NCBI GenBank assembly: GCA_001970955.1
Contig: MPUH01000151.1
Location: 29,825 to 93,824, forward strand
Source: Stentor coeruleus
Lineage: Eukaryota; Ciliophora; Heterotrichea; Heterotrichida; Stentoridae
Length of the DNA stretch: 64,000 bases
Reading direction: 5' to 3'
Shown: in pieces, positions 7,651-17,352 of the stretch
Numbering within the stretch: the first letter of the stretch is position 1
How the letters are laid out: each line of letters begins with the position of its first letter
Notes under the pieces: generated by a model
What the model saw: the letters and a program-made list of their open reading frames with translations, nothing else
What the model was told of the DNA's origin: nothing
Databases searched by the model: none
Translations under genes and position numbers: made by a program

Positions 7651-9276
7651 CTAAGGACCATATTGTTTTATCCATCCATCTGGAGCAAGACATTCTTTAT
7701 ATTTTATTCTCCAGTTCTTCGATGCATCATTGGTGTAAAGTTCACAGTGTTCACGAGATTTTGTATCAACATTATAAACCGCTACTACATTTAAAATACG
7801 TTCTATATAGAATATACCTGAGTGAAGAATACTGCCTATGTAAAAAATACCTAAATATTTTCTACCTGAATAAAGTATACCTTTGTAGAAAATACCTTAA
7901 TAAAATATACCTATTTAGATAATACTTCCTATATAAATAATACCTATGTAGAAAATACCTCCTGCATAGATTATACCATCTGTATAGAAATTACTATCTA
8001 TTTAGAAAATACATGCTATGTTGAAGATACCATCTATGTTAAAGATACTATCTACATAGAAGATACCTGAATAATTAATACCTTGTTATAAAATACCTAT
8101 ATATATGATACGATCTGTATAATTTGTACCTTATTGGTAAATACAAACTTTTTAGAATTTACCTAAATAAATCTTACGATCTGCTTATGCTTTACAGACA
8201 AAAATATACTTGCAATCATCTGTCAAGCATATTTTTTGTGAGGTATAACCCATTTTTCCATCAAACCAAAGATTGTAATCTTCGTAGTTTCCTTGTTTTA
8301 GATAATTATCTTGCTGACCTATATGCATTCCTCTGAAAAAAACTAATTATATCTCACTTTTAAATTCATTTTTGGCTTTTTCCTTATCAATAATTTCTTG
8401 TATTTTTTGTTCTAATATTTGCTTATCATTAAACTGCCCCTCAAGTCTTTCAATATTTTCAGATTTTTCCTTAAGTTTAATTTCTTTATCACTAAGTTCA
8501 TGGCTAACATTTTTCAATTTTTCAGATAAATCCTTTAAACTTTCTTCATAAGTTCTTTTTAAAATCTTCTTTTTTTCTTTTTTGTCTTTAATCTTAGTTT
8601 CTTTCTCTTGAAGTTGATTACTTATATTTTTCATTTTTTGAGTTATCTCTTTCATTATATCTTCATGGTTTTTTTTTGATATTACTAATTCTTCATTTTT
8701 GTTGATAAGCTCAGCTTCAAGTCTCATAATTTTCTCTGTTAATTCCTGATTTTTGTTTTCTAATGAAATTTTTTCGGCAAGTAGCTGTTTATTTTTTTCT
8801 TGATCTTTTTTCCATCCATTTTCGATCATTTCAGAATCGCCATTTATACTTAAAAGATAGCTCGTATTTGATACAAAGGCACTTTTTGACCTTTTGTCGA
8901 TATTATATTCGTTTATCCATTTAATAGTATTTTCTAAATTTTCATTAAGGCCATTTTTCAGACTAGCTTTACTATTTTCAATAATATTATCGTTTTTGCT
9001 GAGGATAGTGTTGATTTCGCTTATCATTTCCTCGGCTTTCTTGAAAGTACTAAGTTTAAGATCATTTAATTTTTTCTTAGCCAGAGTAGTTTTTATTGAT
9101 ATAATTCTTTCTCTAACATCTGTAAATATGCATTTGTTTAAAGGGTTATGATGAATTATATGAGTAAAACAAAATCTTTTATTCACTTCACATCCACTAC
9201 ATTCTAAATCAGCATAATTAGAGCATTCTTCTTTGCAGCACTTAAAATCTTCAACCTTCAGACTCTTTTCCCCCAT
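7651..9276 (-). CDS. zinc-finger/coiled-coil protein whose last third is interrupted by 25 tandem 15-nt introns
   Basis: The N-terminus (residues 10-45) has a Cys/His cluster (CCKEECSNYADLECSGC, then RFCFTHIIHHN), probably a B-box-like zinc finger. Residues about 60-305 form a long coiled coil. The first open frame stops at 8347, but a 15-nt intron at 8343-8357 (GTGAGATATAATTAG) would carry the frame on, in phase 1, into a second open segment. That segment (NYEDYNLWFDGKMGYTSQKI, LTDDCKYIFV) then runs into the intron array at 7785-8195. After splicing it continues as YLYHNAYNGGSK-LAVYNVDTKSREHC and ends at TAG 7651. Spliced length is 411 residues. The pattern T-D-D-C-K-Y-I-F-V ... LAVYNVDTK looks like one WD/propeller-type blade; that is a weak resemblance. 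The alternative is two genes: 309 residues (8347-9276) and 100 residues from ATG 8328. Function unknown. Confidence 0.72.
7785..8195 (-). other. array of 25 consecutive 15-nt introns with 0- or 3-nt exons
   Basis: Read on the minus strand from 8195 to 7785, the 411 nt divide without remainder into 25 units of exactly 15 nt. All start GTA, end AG and carry A at unit position 10. They are separated by only twelve 3-nt exons (ATC, TTT, ATC, ATA, ATG, CAT, ATA, ATG, GAG, GAA, GCA, AAC). Introns 2-3, 4-5, 6-9, 15-16, 17-22 and 23-24 are directly adjacent with no exon between. Every intron is phase 1. Examples are GTATCTTCTATGTAG (8052-8066), GTATTAATTATTCAG (8067-8081) and GTATATTCTATATAG (7803-7817). 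The microexons add 12 codons, reading from the split codon on as YLYHNAYNGGSK. If left in, seven introns (1, 3, 4, 7, 12, 17, 18) bring an in-frame stop; the other 18 would each add five residues. Confidence 0.88.
8343..8357 (-). other. candidate 15-nt intron starting GTG
   Basis: GTGAGATATAATTAG on the minus strand is 15 nt, ends TAG and has A at position 10, like the other introns, but starts GTG instead of GTA. It removes the stop of the upstream 309-residue frame and enters the next frame in phase 1. No transcript evidence is available here. Confidence 0.55.
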
Positions 9277-10337
9277 ATTTATTACTATAATAAAGTTGTT
9301 TTATATACAGTTTTATCTTTGGAATTAAAGTATTTCGATTTGGGAATTATATATTTGTTTGCATTTTTGGAGCATTAATTTAGAAATCATAATTTTTGAG
9401 TTCCAATTTTTGAAGCTGTAATATTAAAATTTGATCGGCGATGGGAAAAATTAAATAAGTTGAAAAATTTACAGTTTTGCATAAATATAGAAGATGCTTC
9501 GTAAAAATTAAATAAAAAATTATTGCAAATATATGTTATTCTTACTTGCAGGATAAATATTAACTATATAAATTTTAATCGAAATATGAACCTGAAAAAA
9601 AGATTGTCTTTATTTAGTTTTCAGATATGAAACAGGAAATTGCCATAGACAAAGGATGCAAGTTATTTGTGAGTTTTTTTATACAATTCTCTCATAAAAC
9701 CTATCAAAAATTATATAAAACCATCTATGAAATCTAATAAAATTTACATTCTTATGTGTTCCCCAGGTAATTATCATAAGCTTATTTTAAAAAATAAAGA
9801 TTATTGGAAGTCAATTTATTCAAGGTATTTTAACCTAAAAAAAAAACAAGATTTACTAAGTATGACAACATTGGAAGATAAATTCTAATTTAAATGACTA
9901 AACAAAGAGGAAAATAGATAAGAATCGATTAATAAGAATTAAACTATAAGATCTTACCCATTTCTAGGTGTTGAGGGCATATAACATATATAATTAACTT
10001 ATTTTGTAATATAAAAACAATATTATCACTTTTTATAGTAATTCATATGATTTTATAATGATTACTGGCATGCAAGTAATTAATAAGTTTAGATTTTCGT
10101 GTTTCGCATATATAATTAATATTATTACCTATTAATTTCATTAATTATTTTATATGATACTCTATTCACATGTGATTTTCTACTCAATCTCATGATCCCT
10201 GAAACTAATTGCATGCATTTATTATTTTCATCTGTTAAGAACCTTATCAACTAAATAAAAAAATACTCTTAGCATTAAGCAAGTATTCAGCTTTATCATT
10301 CTTAATCATATTTCTAATAATTAGTTTATATAAATAT
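9277..10337. promoter_or_regulatory. 1.06-kb divergent intergenic region
   Basis: Upstream DNA of a minus-strand and a plus-strand gene. There is no open frame of note. The plus-strand gene's ATG follows TTATATAAATAT. Several ATTAAT-rich and poly-A tracts occur, but I see no specific binding site, tRNA or repeat. Confidence 0.4.
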
Positions 10338-13184
10338 ATGAAAAAAAATAAATACCTTGTTCCTCTGACCGAAAGAGCTCTCAAAAGCTATGACTTAAGC
10401 GATCATGTGAAAAAAATCGATTCTGAGTCGTGCAAAAATGAGCACCGAGTTAACAGAGAGCATCTTAAAAGTTATCTTTCAAGTCAGATTATCGAAATGC
10501 CATCTAAAAAGACTTTTGAACTAACAGAAAGTAATGTTCATGTTCCAGCAACATCAAGGATTCTTCAGCAATTTGTTAACATAGGGGATCAAAAAAATAT
10601 GAGAAAGGAAAAAAGCTTGGATAGACTTATAGCATTGAAAATTGCTAATAAAAGTGTGCTGAATGCAATAAGTAGGCTAAATCTTAGAAAAGATGATGCT
10701 AAAAAAATCCCTGAACTTATCATGGTTCCTGAAGAACTTAAAGCTTTAGATCAAGAAATGGTCTCAGAAAGATCCGAAGTATCAAAAATGCTTGAGTGGT
10801 TTGAAAAAGCTTATAATGAAGAAATTGATCCTTTTATGGATATGAGAAATTTGAAAATTCTTGATATTACTGGACAGAAAAAAGCTATGGAAAATGCAGA
10901 AAATATTTTAAATTTATCGATTAATAAACTCACTGAACTTGTAAATTTGCAGTGTAGTGAAAAGGCTATGATGATAAACAAATTATTTTCTGGGTTTAAA
11001 AAATTCTGGGAAGTATCAAACAGTCTTAAAAACTATAAACAAGAAAATCAGATAAGACAATTAACTAATGACTTAGACAACTACAAGTCAAATTTCATAT
11101 CTCTAACTAGGACATCAACTGAAAAACTTTTTACAGTAAGATTTATAAAGATAAAGAAAACTTTAGAAACTTTAAAATGTGAAAATAAATTAAAAGACGT
11201 AGAAATCGAAAGACTTAACAGAAATATCCAAGGTTTAAAAAGTGAAAGAGCGAATAAATTGAAAAAAGAATTGGAAACATATGAAAAAATGATTAATAAA
11301 ATAAAGAGAAAAGTTTCTTTTATTGATGTGGACAAGCCTCAAAAAATCAGAATGAATTCGAAAAATAATAAATTTAGAGATAGTCTTTTGTCTGAGCTTC
11401 ATTTAGTTGATCAATTTAAAGATAGCCATCTTAATGAAAAGAAATTAGAAGAAATTATGATAGAAACTGAGAATGAAGGAGAATCTTATGAGTCAGAAAT
11501 AGANCCAATTTAAAGATAGTCATCTTAATGAAGAGAAATTAGAAGAAATTATGATAGAAACTGAGAATGAAGGAGAATCTTATGAGTCAGAAATAGAGCA
11601 GAAATATGAGAAATATGCATCAGTATCTACAGAAACTAATACAATAACAGAAGATAAAGGTACTTTTATAGGTTTTGTGTATTTTAACGCAGCAGTACAA
11701 ACAGATTATCTTGATATTCGTTGTTTAACACTATGTGAAAATGATGATAAACTAAATGAAGATTTAGAATATGAACTAATTGCCTTAAAACATGAGGGTT
11801 TAATACCAATAGATGCTGATATTAATTCATGGAGCGCAGGATATTATANCATGAGGGTTTAATACCAATAGATGCTGATATTAATTCATGGAGCGCAGGA
11901 TATTATACTGGATTTGAACGAGGTAAAGCTATGGCTATGAAAGAATTTCTTAATGAAGAAGATATCATTGATAAAACAGAAAACCCTACAGAAGAAAGCA
12001 TAGGGGATGAACAATCTCCAAAAATGCTTGGAGATAAAAAAGATGAACAAGATTTAGAAAAAAGAGATGATGTGAAAAGGCGCAAACATCAAACAAAAAT
12101 CAAAGAGTTTAACTTCCAGAAACGTGAAAAAGTTGTAGTGCAAAAAATCACAAAATCAAAAAAAATCAGAGAAGAAGTTGTGAAGATTTCTGAAGAAAAT
12201 ATGAATAAAAGGACGAAGATGTCTAAAAAAATGGTCATGAAAACTATTAACACTATTTATGCATCTTTATTAACAAAATACAAACAAGATGATAATGTTG
12301 AAGATTTACTTGAGTTTATTTACTTGGAATTTGAATCAAAATATTCAATGAAAAAAGTTATTGACAGAAAAATTATTGATTTTTTAAGTAATGCAATAAT
12401 GTATTCTGATGTGTTGAAAATAAAAAACTTTCTAAAATTTTTAGACTTAGCTGAAAAAATCAACCAACCGCCATGGGTATGCAAAAAAGAATCTTTACTA
12501 TTATATTTAACTGGGCATGAGAGTATTTTTAAGTCAAAAGCTGGGATAATGCCTCCGTTTGATGATACATCTGAGTTTCATTATATACCATTAGTCAGAG
12601 CTGCTGAATATTATAAGGAAAAACTTTTTGAAGTATTCCCAACACAAAGGTATTTGAAATGCACTGAATTTTTGGAAAAAAATATTTCTTTCGATAAAAA
12701 ACGTTTAAATAAATCTGGGATTATTGATTTGGAACTGATTTTAAATTTCGCCATGATCCAATATGAAGAGCACACAGTTTGTGTTAAAAATACAGCAGAT
12801 ATGATATTTAAAGCTGTAACATGTGATAATTCCCCAATTTATATAAGAAAAGCTGATCTAATTTATATATCAACTTTACTGAAAAGTGTAAAGTATAGTA
12901 AAGAAATAGAAGCTGTTAACAGTGAACTTATAAAAATTGAAGATATTATGAGTTCAAATATAAGAGAAATGTTCCCTGAAGACTTTACAGATATTAGAGA
13001 ATTACAAAGCTCAGAACAAGAGATAAAGAAAATCGAGGATTTGTTAAAGCAATCAAAAACATTTGAAAAGAATAAATATTTAGAACTCTTTAAAAACCAT
13101 GGAAAAAATGTTGAACCTAAAGTTTTACCATATATAAAAAAAATTATTGAGATACAGAGAAAAGCTAGTTTACATGGACAATAA
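10338..13184 (+). CDS. large coiled-coil protein, possibly axonemal; frame interrupted by two assembly overlaps
   Basis: Three reading-frame pieces (10338-11513, 11551-11862, 11829-13184) belong to one gene. Each break is a single N (11504, 11849) flanked by a duplicated segment (92 and 58 bp). Removing one copy of each restores one frame of 2694 nt, 897 residues, from ATG 10338. Residues about 110-330 are helical and coiled coil. LNLSINKLTELVNLQCSEKA near residue 195 vaguely recalls the p28 inner-arm dynein light-chain motif (Q-V-x-x-x-C-A-E-R-G), as in AXDND1-type proteins. TFIGFVYFNAAVQTDYLDIRC and NSWSAGYYTGFERGKAMAMKE form a more globular middle, followed by a charged linker and a helical C-terminus. 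The protein is not firmly recognised; a ciliary role is a guess. Confidence 0.8.
11412..11597. repeat. 92-bp overlap duplication around an N at 11504
   Basis: 11412-11503 and 11506-11597 repeat the same sequence with two visible substitutions. A single N separates them. It reads as two allelic contig ends joined without merging, and it splits the coding frame. Confidence 0.9.
11791..11907. repeat. 58-bp overlap duplication around an N at 11849
   Basis: 11791-11848 and 11850-11907 are identical and separated by one N. This is the same artefact type, and it breaks the same gene a second time. Confidence 0.92.
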
Positions 13185-13577
13185 TTACCTTTTTAATAGT
13201 AAATTTTATAACATAAGAATGATTGACTGAGTTAATAAAGTGAAAAGTTATCAAGATTTTCTTTTTGATTTTTTTAAGTAAAAATTCTGCTAGAAACTTG
13301 ATGATTGTTCTTTGTTACATACTATATTATTAAATATTTCATAAAACAAATGCAAAAAATATTCAAGTTAATAATTTATGTTGATATGTTTTGGGTAACG
13401 AAATTTTGTTGGTATAAATCTTCGATTTTAAAATTATGAAAATCGCTTTTTTAATTTCTTTTACTTAATCATCATGAAATACTTTTTGATATATTCAAAT
13501 TCTATGCAATTCAAATATGCATCTATTAAAAAAAACTCATATGATAAAATAAATTAATCACCTTCACAAACTTATAA
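13185..13577. other. intergenic
   Basis: 393 bp of AT-rich DNA between two plus-strand genes. The last 60 bases are A/C-rich, and CTTATAA sits directly before the next ATG. Nothing else was seen. Confidence 0.5.
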
Positions 13578-14708
13578 ATGGCCTTTCGTAGAACCCCTCA
13601 AAAAAGAGCAAAGGAATCATCCCCAAACCCAAAGCAAGCACACATCACCTTAAAAACATCTCTCCAAAAAGTAATTTCCACAAAGTACCAACAACGTTTA
13701 AAAAACCATCTTGAAAACAGTATATTAAACATCCCAGCTTCTACAAACAAACCCAGTCCATATCATGCTCGTTCTCCCTCATTACGTAAAAAACAAAGTC
13801 CTCAAATCTACACAGTATCAAAAACCCCATTTTCTCGAGTAATTAATTACTCAAACATATCCCTTGAAACCTTTGGTAATGATTCATCATCTAAATCATC
13901 GTCTATAGATTATCAAGAAACTAAAGAAACATCAAAACCTTTTAAAATCAAAAAAACATCAAGTCAAAGCCGAGAGTTTTATTCAGAAATTGACTGTTGC
14001 CGTAAAGAAATCGATTGGCTTAAAGCACGATTGATGAAACTTCAAAACTCATCTTATATAGCATCAGGGAATAAAAACTATAGTACAAGTATTGAAAAAG
14101 ATGTAAGTATGAAATTGAAGAAACAAAAAGAAAAACTTTTGAGTAAACATAAAGAAGAGATGGAAAGGCAAAGAGAAGAACTTATAAATTCGTTTAATAG
14201 TGATTTTGAGTGTTTTAATGGAAAAATTGCCCAGAAATTAAAAGCTGAAAAACTGAAAAAAGAAGAGGATAAAGAAAAAATATTAGAACAACGTGTTAAA
14301 GAGGAGGTGCTACTGATTGAAAAAGAGAGTGAAGCGAAATTAAAACTTAAACTGAACCAAGTTAAAAGTGATTATGAGAGACAGTTGAAAAGGGTTCAAG
14401 ATGAAAATACTGCATTAAAAAAACAGACAGAAGTGTTAAAAAGGTTATTAGAAGACTCACAAGCAAAATGTGAGGTGATAAAAACCACAGTCAAGTATGA
14501 AAACAATTTTTTAAGCCAGCCAGTATATGAAAACGATAAGGAATACAAAAAATTACAAACAAAATACAACAACTTGCAAAGGGATTACACAGAGTCAATG
14601 AAAAGTAATGAAAATATGTGCCATAAATGCAAAGCTTTCATAAAAATCGATGAAGAAGTCAGTAAAAAAATCAACACCTTGAGAAAATATATTGATTTTT
14701 CTGATTAA
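13578..14708 (+). CDS. coiled-coil protein with basic N-terminus
   Basis: 376 residues. The first ~125 are basic and Ser/Pro/Thr-rich (PQKRAKESSPNPKQ, YHARSPSLRKKQSPQ), probably disordered and phosphorylated. Residues about 128-345 are a long heptad-rich coiled coil. The end carries a CHKC pair (MCHKCKAFIKIDEE) that might bind zinc or form disulfides. The layout is common in basal-body and cytoskeletal proteins but also in many others, so no function is assigned. Start ATG follows ACTTATAA. The frame is uninterrupted, and codon use is like its neighbours. Confidence 0.8.
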   Translation: MAFRRTPQKRAKESSPNPKQAHITLKTSLQKVISTKYQQRLKNHLENSILNIPASTNKPSPYHARSPSLRKKQSPQIYTVSKTPFSRVINYSNISLETFGNDSSSKSSSIDYQETKETSKPFKIKKTSSQSREFYSEIDCCRKEIDWLKARLMKLQNSSYIASGNKNYSTSIEKDVSMKLKKQKEKLLSKHKEEMERQREELINSFNSDFECFNGKIAQKLKAEKLKKEEDKEKILEQRVKEEVLLIEKESEAKLKLKLNQVKSDYERQLKRVQDENTALKKQTEVLKRLLEDSQAKCEVIKTTVKYENNFLSQPVYENDKEYKKLQTKYNNLQRDYTESMKSNENMCHKCKAFIKIDEEVSKKINTLRKYIDFSD

Positions 14709-14850
14709 GTTTTGTATGTAACTAAAACTAATAACTACTATCCTAAACTAACTAAAATTTTCACTTAAACCGAAAATTTTTCTCTTTCCTTATCAAAACT
14801 ATCAAAAAACCTAACCATCTTATCTTTTACTACAACATAATATAGCATAT

Positions 14851-15114
14851 ATGGATTTTTACGAAAAAACCCTTTCACGTATTCTCCCAATACCCCCAGA
14901 TGCAGTAAGTTCAAAATGGGACAATGATCGTATCAGAATCGAAGCAGAAAAATGGTGCAAACCTTTCGCATGTGCAATCCAAGGATGTTCTGAACCTCGT
15001 ATAAGAACTGATTCTGAAAAAATTCGTTGCCAAGAAGCCCCAAAATACTTAAAAATGTGCGTAAATCATATAGTTCATCATATAGAAAACATAATCGCAA
15101 ACAAAAACTCTTAG
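14851..15114 (+). CDS. CX9C (CHCH) mitochondrial intermembrane-space protein, CMC4-like
   Basis: 87 residues. Cysteine spacing matches the CMC4/p8-MTCP1 type: CKPFACAIQGC corresponds to C-x4-C-x4-C, and CQEAPKYLKMC is C-x9-C. In CMC4 the equivalents are CQKQACEIQKC and CQAVIQELRKC. Such proteins are oxidised by the Mia40 relay in the intermembrane space and act around cytochrome oxidase assembly or respiratory-chain maintenance. The linker between the two Cys motifs is a few residues longer than in human CMC4, and the N-terminus has about 30 extra residues. The gene is convergent with histone H4; only 21 bp separate the stop codons. The motif call is strong; the exact subfamily is less certain. 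Confidence 0.75.
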   Translation: MDFYEKTLSRILPIPPDAVSSKWDNDRIRIEAEKWCKPFACAIQGCSEPRIRTDSEKIRCQEAPKYLKMCVNHIVHHIENIIANKNS

Positions 15115-15135
15115 TCTAAAAAGATCTTTAAATTA

Positions 15136-15462
15136 TTAACCACCAAATCCATAAAGTGTCCTTCCTTGTCTCTTCAATGCGTATATGACGTCTAAAGCTG
15201 TGACGGTCTTTCTTCTTGCATGTTCTGTATAAGTAACAGCATCTCTTACAATACCTTCTAAGAATGATTTAAGGACATTACGAGTTTCGTCGTAAACAAG
15301 TCCGGATAATCTTTTAACACCACCTCTTCTGGCTAATCTTCTTATGGCTGGTTTGGTGATTCCTTGAATGTTTTCTCTTGCGATTTTTCTATGTCTTTTC
15401 TTTGCTCCAACTTTTCCAAGTCCTTTTCCTCCTTTGCCTCCTTTGCCTGCGCCTTGTTTCAT
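15136..15462 (-). CDS. histone H4
   Basis: 108 residues; the histone fold of H4 is plain throughout: [80 protein letters not shown], and the C-terminal LYGFGG. The tail is [26 protein letters not shown], with a few extra residues ahead of the usual GKGGKGLGK acetylation region. H4 is a core nucleosome component. It stands alone here: no H3 gene is adjacent. The upstream 860 bp separate it from a divergent orphan gene. The ATG is preceded by a CATATA stretch. Confidence 0.98.
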   Translation of the reverse strand: MKQGAGKGGKGGKGLGKVGAKKRHRKIARENIQGITKPAIRRLARRGGVKRLSGLVYDETRNVLKSFLEGIVRDAVTYTEHARRKTVTALDVIYALKRQGRTLYGFGG

Positions 15463-16326
15463 TATATGGATTTTGGTATTAAAAAACTATTTATACTTGT
15501 TTTTTTATCCATATGTGAAGAAATCTTTAATTTGATTGGGTAGTTTTTATATTTGGGGTGATTATGGGATTTGGTATTTTTTTGATAGGGGTTTATATGA
15601 GGTTGATAGAAATTGTTGAAGAAGTTAGGGGAAGTTGTTGTGGGGATTGAGTTTGGGAGGTTTGGATTAGGATTTTACTTTTGGTAAGCGGATTTCGGTT
15701 TGGATAAAAGATTGGGATTGGATTGGGAATGCTAAAAAGGAAAAGGTGATTTTAGGTGTTTTGGAGATAAGGGGATGATTTTTAAGAAAAAATTTTGAGA
15801 TGAAAAAAATAAAGGGAGATGTTTTGAGTTTTGATGCCTTTTATAGTTTTTGTATTGGCAAAATATAAATTTAAGTTTGGATGATTTCTATAAATAAAAA
15901 TAAAATCCTTTTTTTACTAGCTATTGAAATTGAAATTTTTGGTTAGATTGAAAGCTTTATACACTTTATATATAATAAAATTTTTTTTTCTATACGAGTT
16001 TTTTAAACAAATTATATATCATTATATTTGATTTTTTTTTTATCCCTTTCCTAAATTTTTTTTTTTATATCAATTTTATTTTTTCAAAATCCAAATTTTT
16101 TAAAAACTAAATCTTTTTTTTCAAAATAACCAATACCCTAAAAGTTCCTCCAATAAAAAATAATTTATAAAATCCATCCTCTTTCAAAAAATCACACAAT
16201 AAAACCTACAACTCATACCAACCTAATCTCCTTAAAACTATTTCCCATAACCAATTTCTATAAACCCTAAAATCTCTATTTCCTCATCTTCCATTCGATC
16301 ATTTTTAATATAATTTCAAAACCCTA
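15463..16326. promoter_or_regulatory. 864-bp divergent intergenic region with strand-composition switch
   Basis: The left part (15500-15850) is G/T-rich on the plus strand, and the right part (about 16080-16326) is A/C-rich, so each flanking gene sees a G-poor upstream coding strand. The middle is poly-T and poly-A. There is no gene, tRNA or clear histone-type element that I can recognise. Confidence 0.5.
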
Positions 16327-16968
16327 ATGTTACCAAAACGTCAATTACAATCTTATGACCCTTACCCTTGGTCTCCATCGTAACCTTCACATAGAGAAAC
16401 AAATAAAAGAGGTGGTACAGCGCCACGTCCAGAAAAAGTTGAAAGCATTTATATTCCATCCAGAGTTCCAACAAGTTCATCTAAGTTTACAGAAATCCAT
16501 GTACCAAATACAAAAGTTTCAATAAAAGGCACAGGTTGGAAATCTTATAAACCTCGTGAACCAGTTAGAACAGTATCATCATGTCATGAAACACCTCAAT
16601 ATAAAAGCCCTTCTTCAATAACATCTATACCTTTAAATACTATTCCTCTAACAGAACAAATAGAACATTTATGGGAAGAAGGAAACAAACGTCCAAAAAC
16701 TCAGAATGAAAAATGCAGGAAAAAAAATTCAACACAAGGGATAAATAACGAACACTCTGAAGCTTTTCCTAATAAGGTTAATGGAACAACTAATGGTTTA
16801 TATGATGTTCCGATTATTGTGATTAGAGATGATAAATGCAGGAAAATTGCTAGTGCTAAGAGAAATATAGTGAATAAGGCTGGGCAAAGACCTTCAACAT
16901 TTAAACCTGGAAAGTCAAGTTTGATTACATCGCTTGATCAGGAGTTTTTAGATTTGTTTCAGATGTAA
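16327..16968 (+). CDS. orphan basic protein with one 15-nt intron
   Basis: Unspliced frames are broken, but ATG 16327, a 15-nt intron at 16380-16394 (GTAACCTTCACATAG) and TAA 16966-16968 give one continuous 208-residue protein. It starts MLPKRQLQSYDPYPWSPS, has a Pro/Ser/Thr-rich body (ETPQYKSPSSITSIPLNTIP), and ends SLITSLDQEFLDLFQM. I recognise no domain; composition suggests a largely disordered protein. The intron is phase 2 and has the conserved A at position 10. It is divergent from histone H4. The gene is easily missed because exon 1 is only 53 nt. Confidence 0.8.
16380..16394 (+). other. 15-nt spliceosomal intron
   Basis: GTAACCTTCACATAG begins GTA, ends TAG and has A at position 10. 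Its TAA would stop translation if retained. Removal restores a 208-residue frame. Confidence 0.85.
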
Positions 16969-17352
16969 TGATAATGAAGTAATAGATGATTTTAAGTTAG
17001 ATTTTGGTTTGTGGGATAAGATATTAAAGAGGATTTTGAATTGATGGTATAAGGAAATGGTTATGAGTGATAGGAAGTTGTTGTGGTTTTTGGGTGTTGA
17101 TTTTAATATAAAGTAAGCTGGTGAGGTTTAAATTTTGAATTAAAATTGAAATATTTGTTTTAGAAATATAAAAACCTGGGTTTATTTTTTGAAAATTTCT
17201 TTGGTTAATTTGATGTGATTTTCGTAAAATATTGATGAAATTCATGTATTAGTATTTAATATATAAATACTTAGCATAGACTATCAATTCTCTTAATGTA
17301 AATCATATTATTTCTATTCAACAAATCTGATAATTAATTCCTCAATAGTAAA

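Noticed and set aside
7722-7922. 66-residue plus-strand frame (and 8124-8336)
   Set aside because: Lies antisense to the intron array; its Tyr/Leu periodicity only mirrors the 15-nt units.
7785-8195. Reading the array as an ordinary minisatellite or as a CRISPR
   Set aside because: Units are not alike in sequence; only GTA, A10 and AG are fixed, spacing is exactly 15 plus 0 or 3, and flanking frames join in phase.
11890-12085. Possible tRNA arm at TGGATTTGAACGAGG
   Set aside because: Lies inside the coiled-coil coding frame and no acceptor or anticodon stems pair around it.
17024-17245. 73-residue minus-strand frame
   Set aside because: Low-complexity Asn/Ile/Gln composition in AT-rich DNA downstream of a plus-strand gene; no support.
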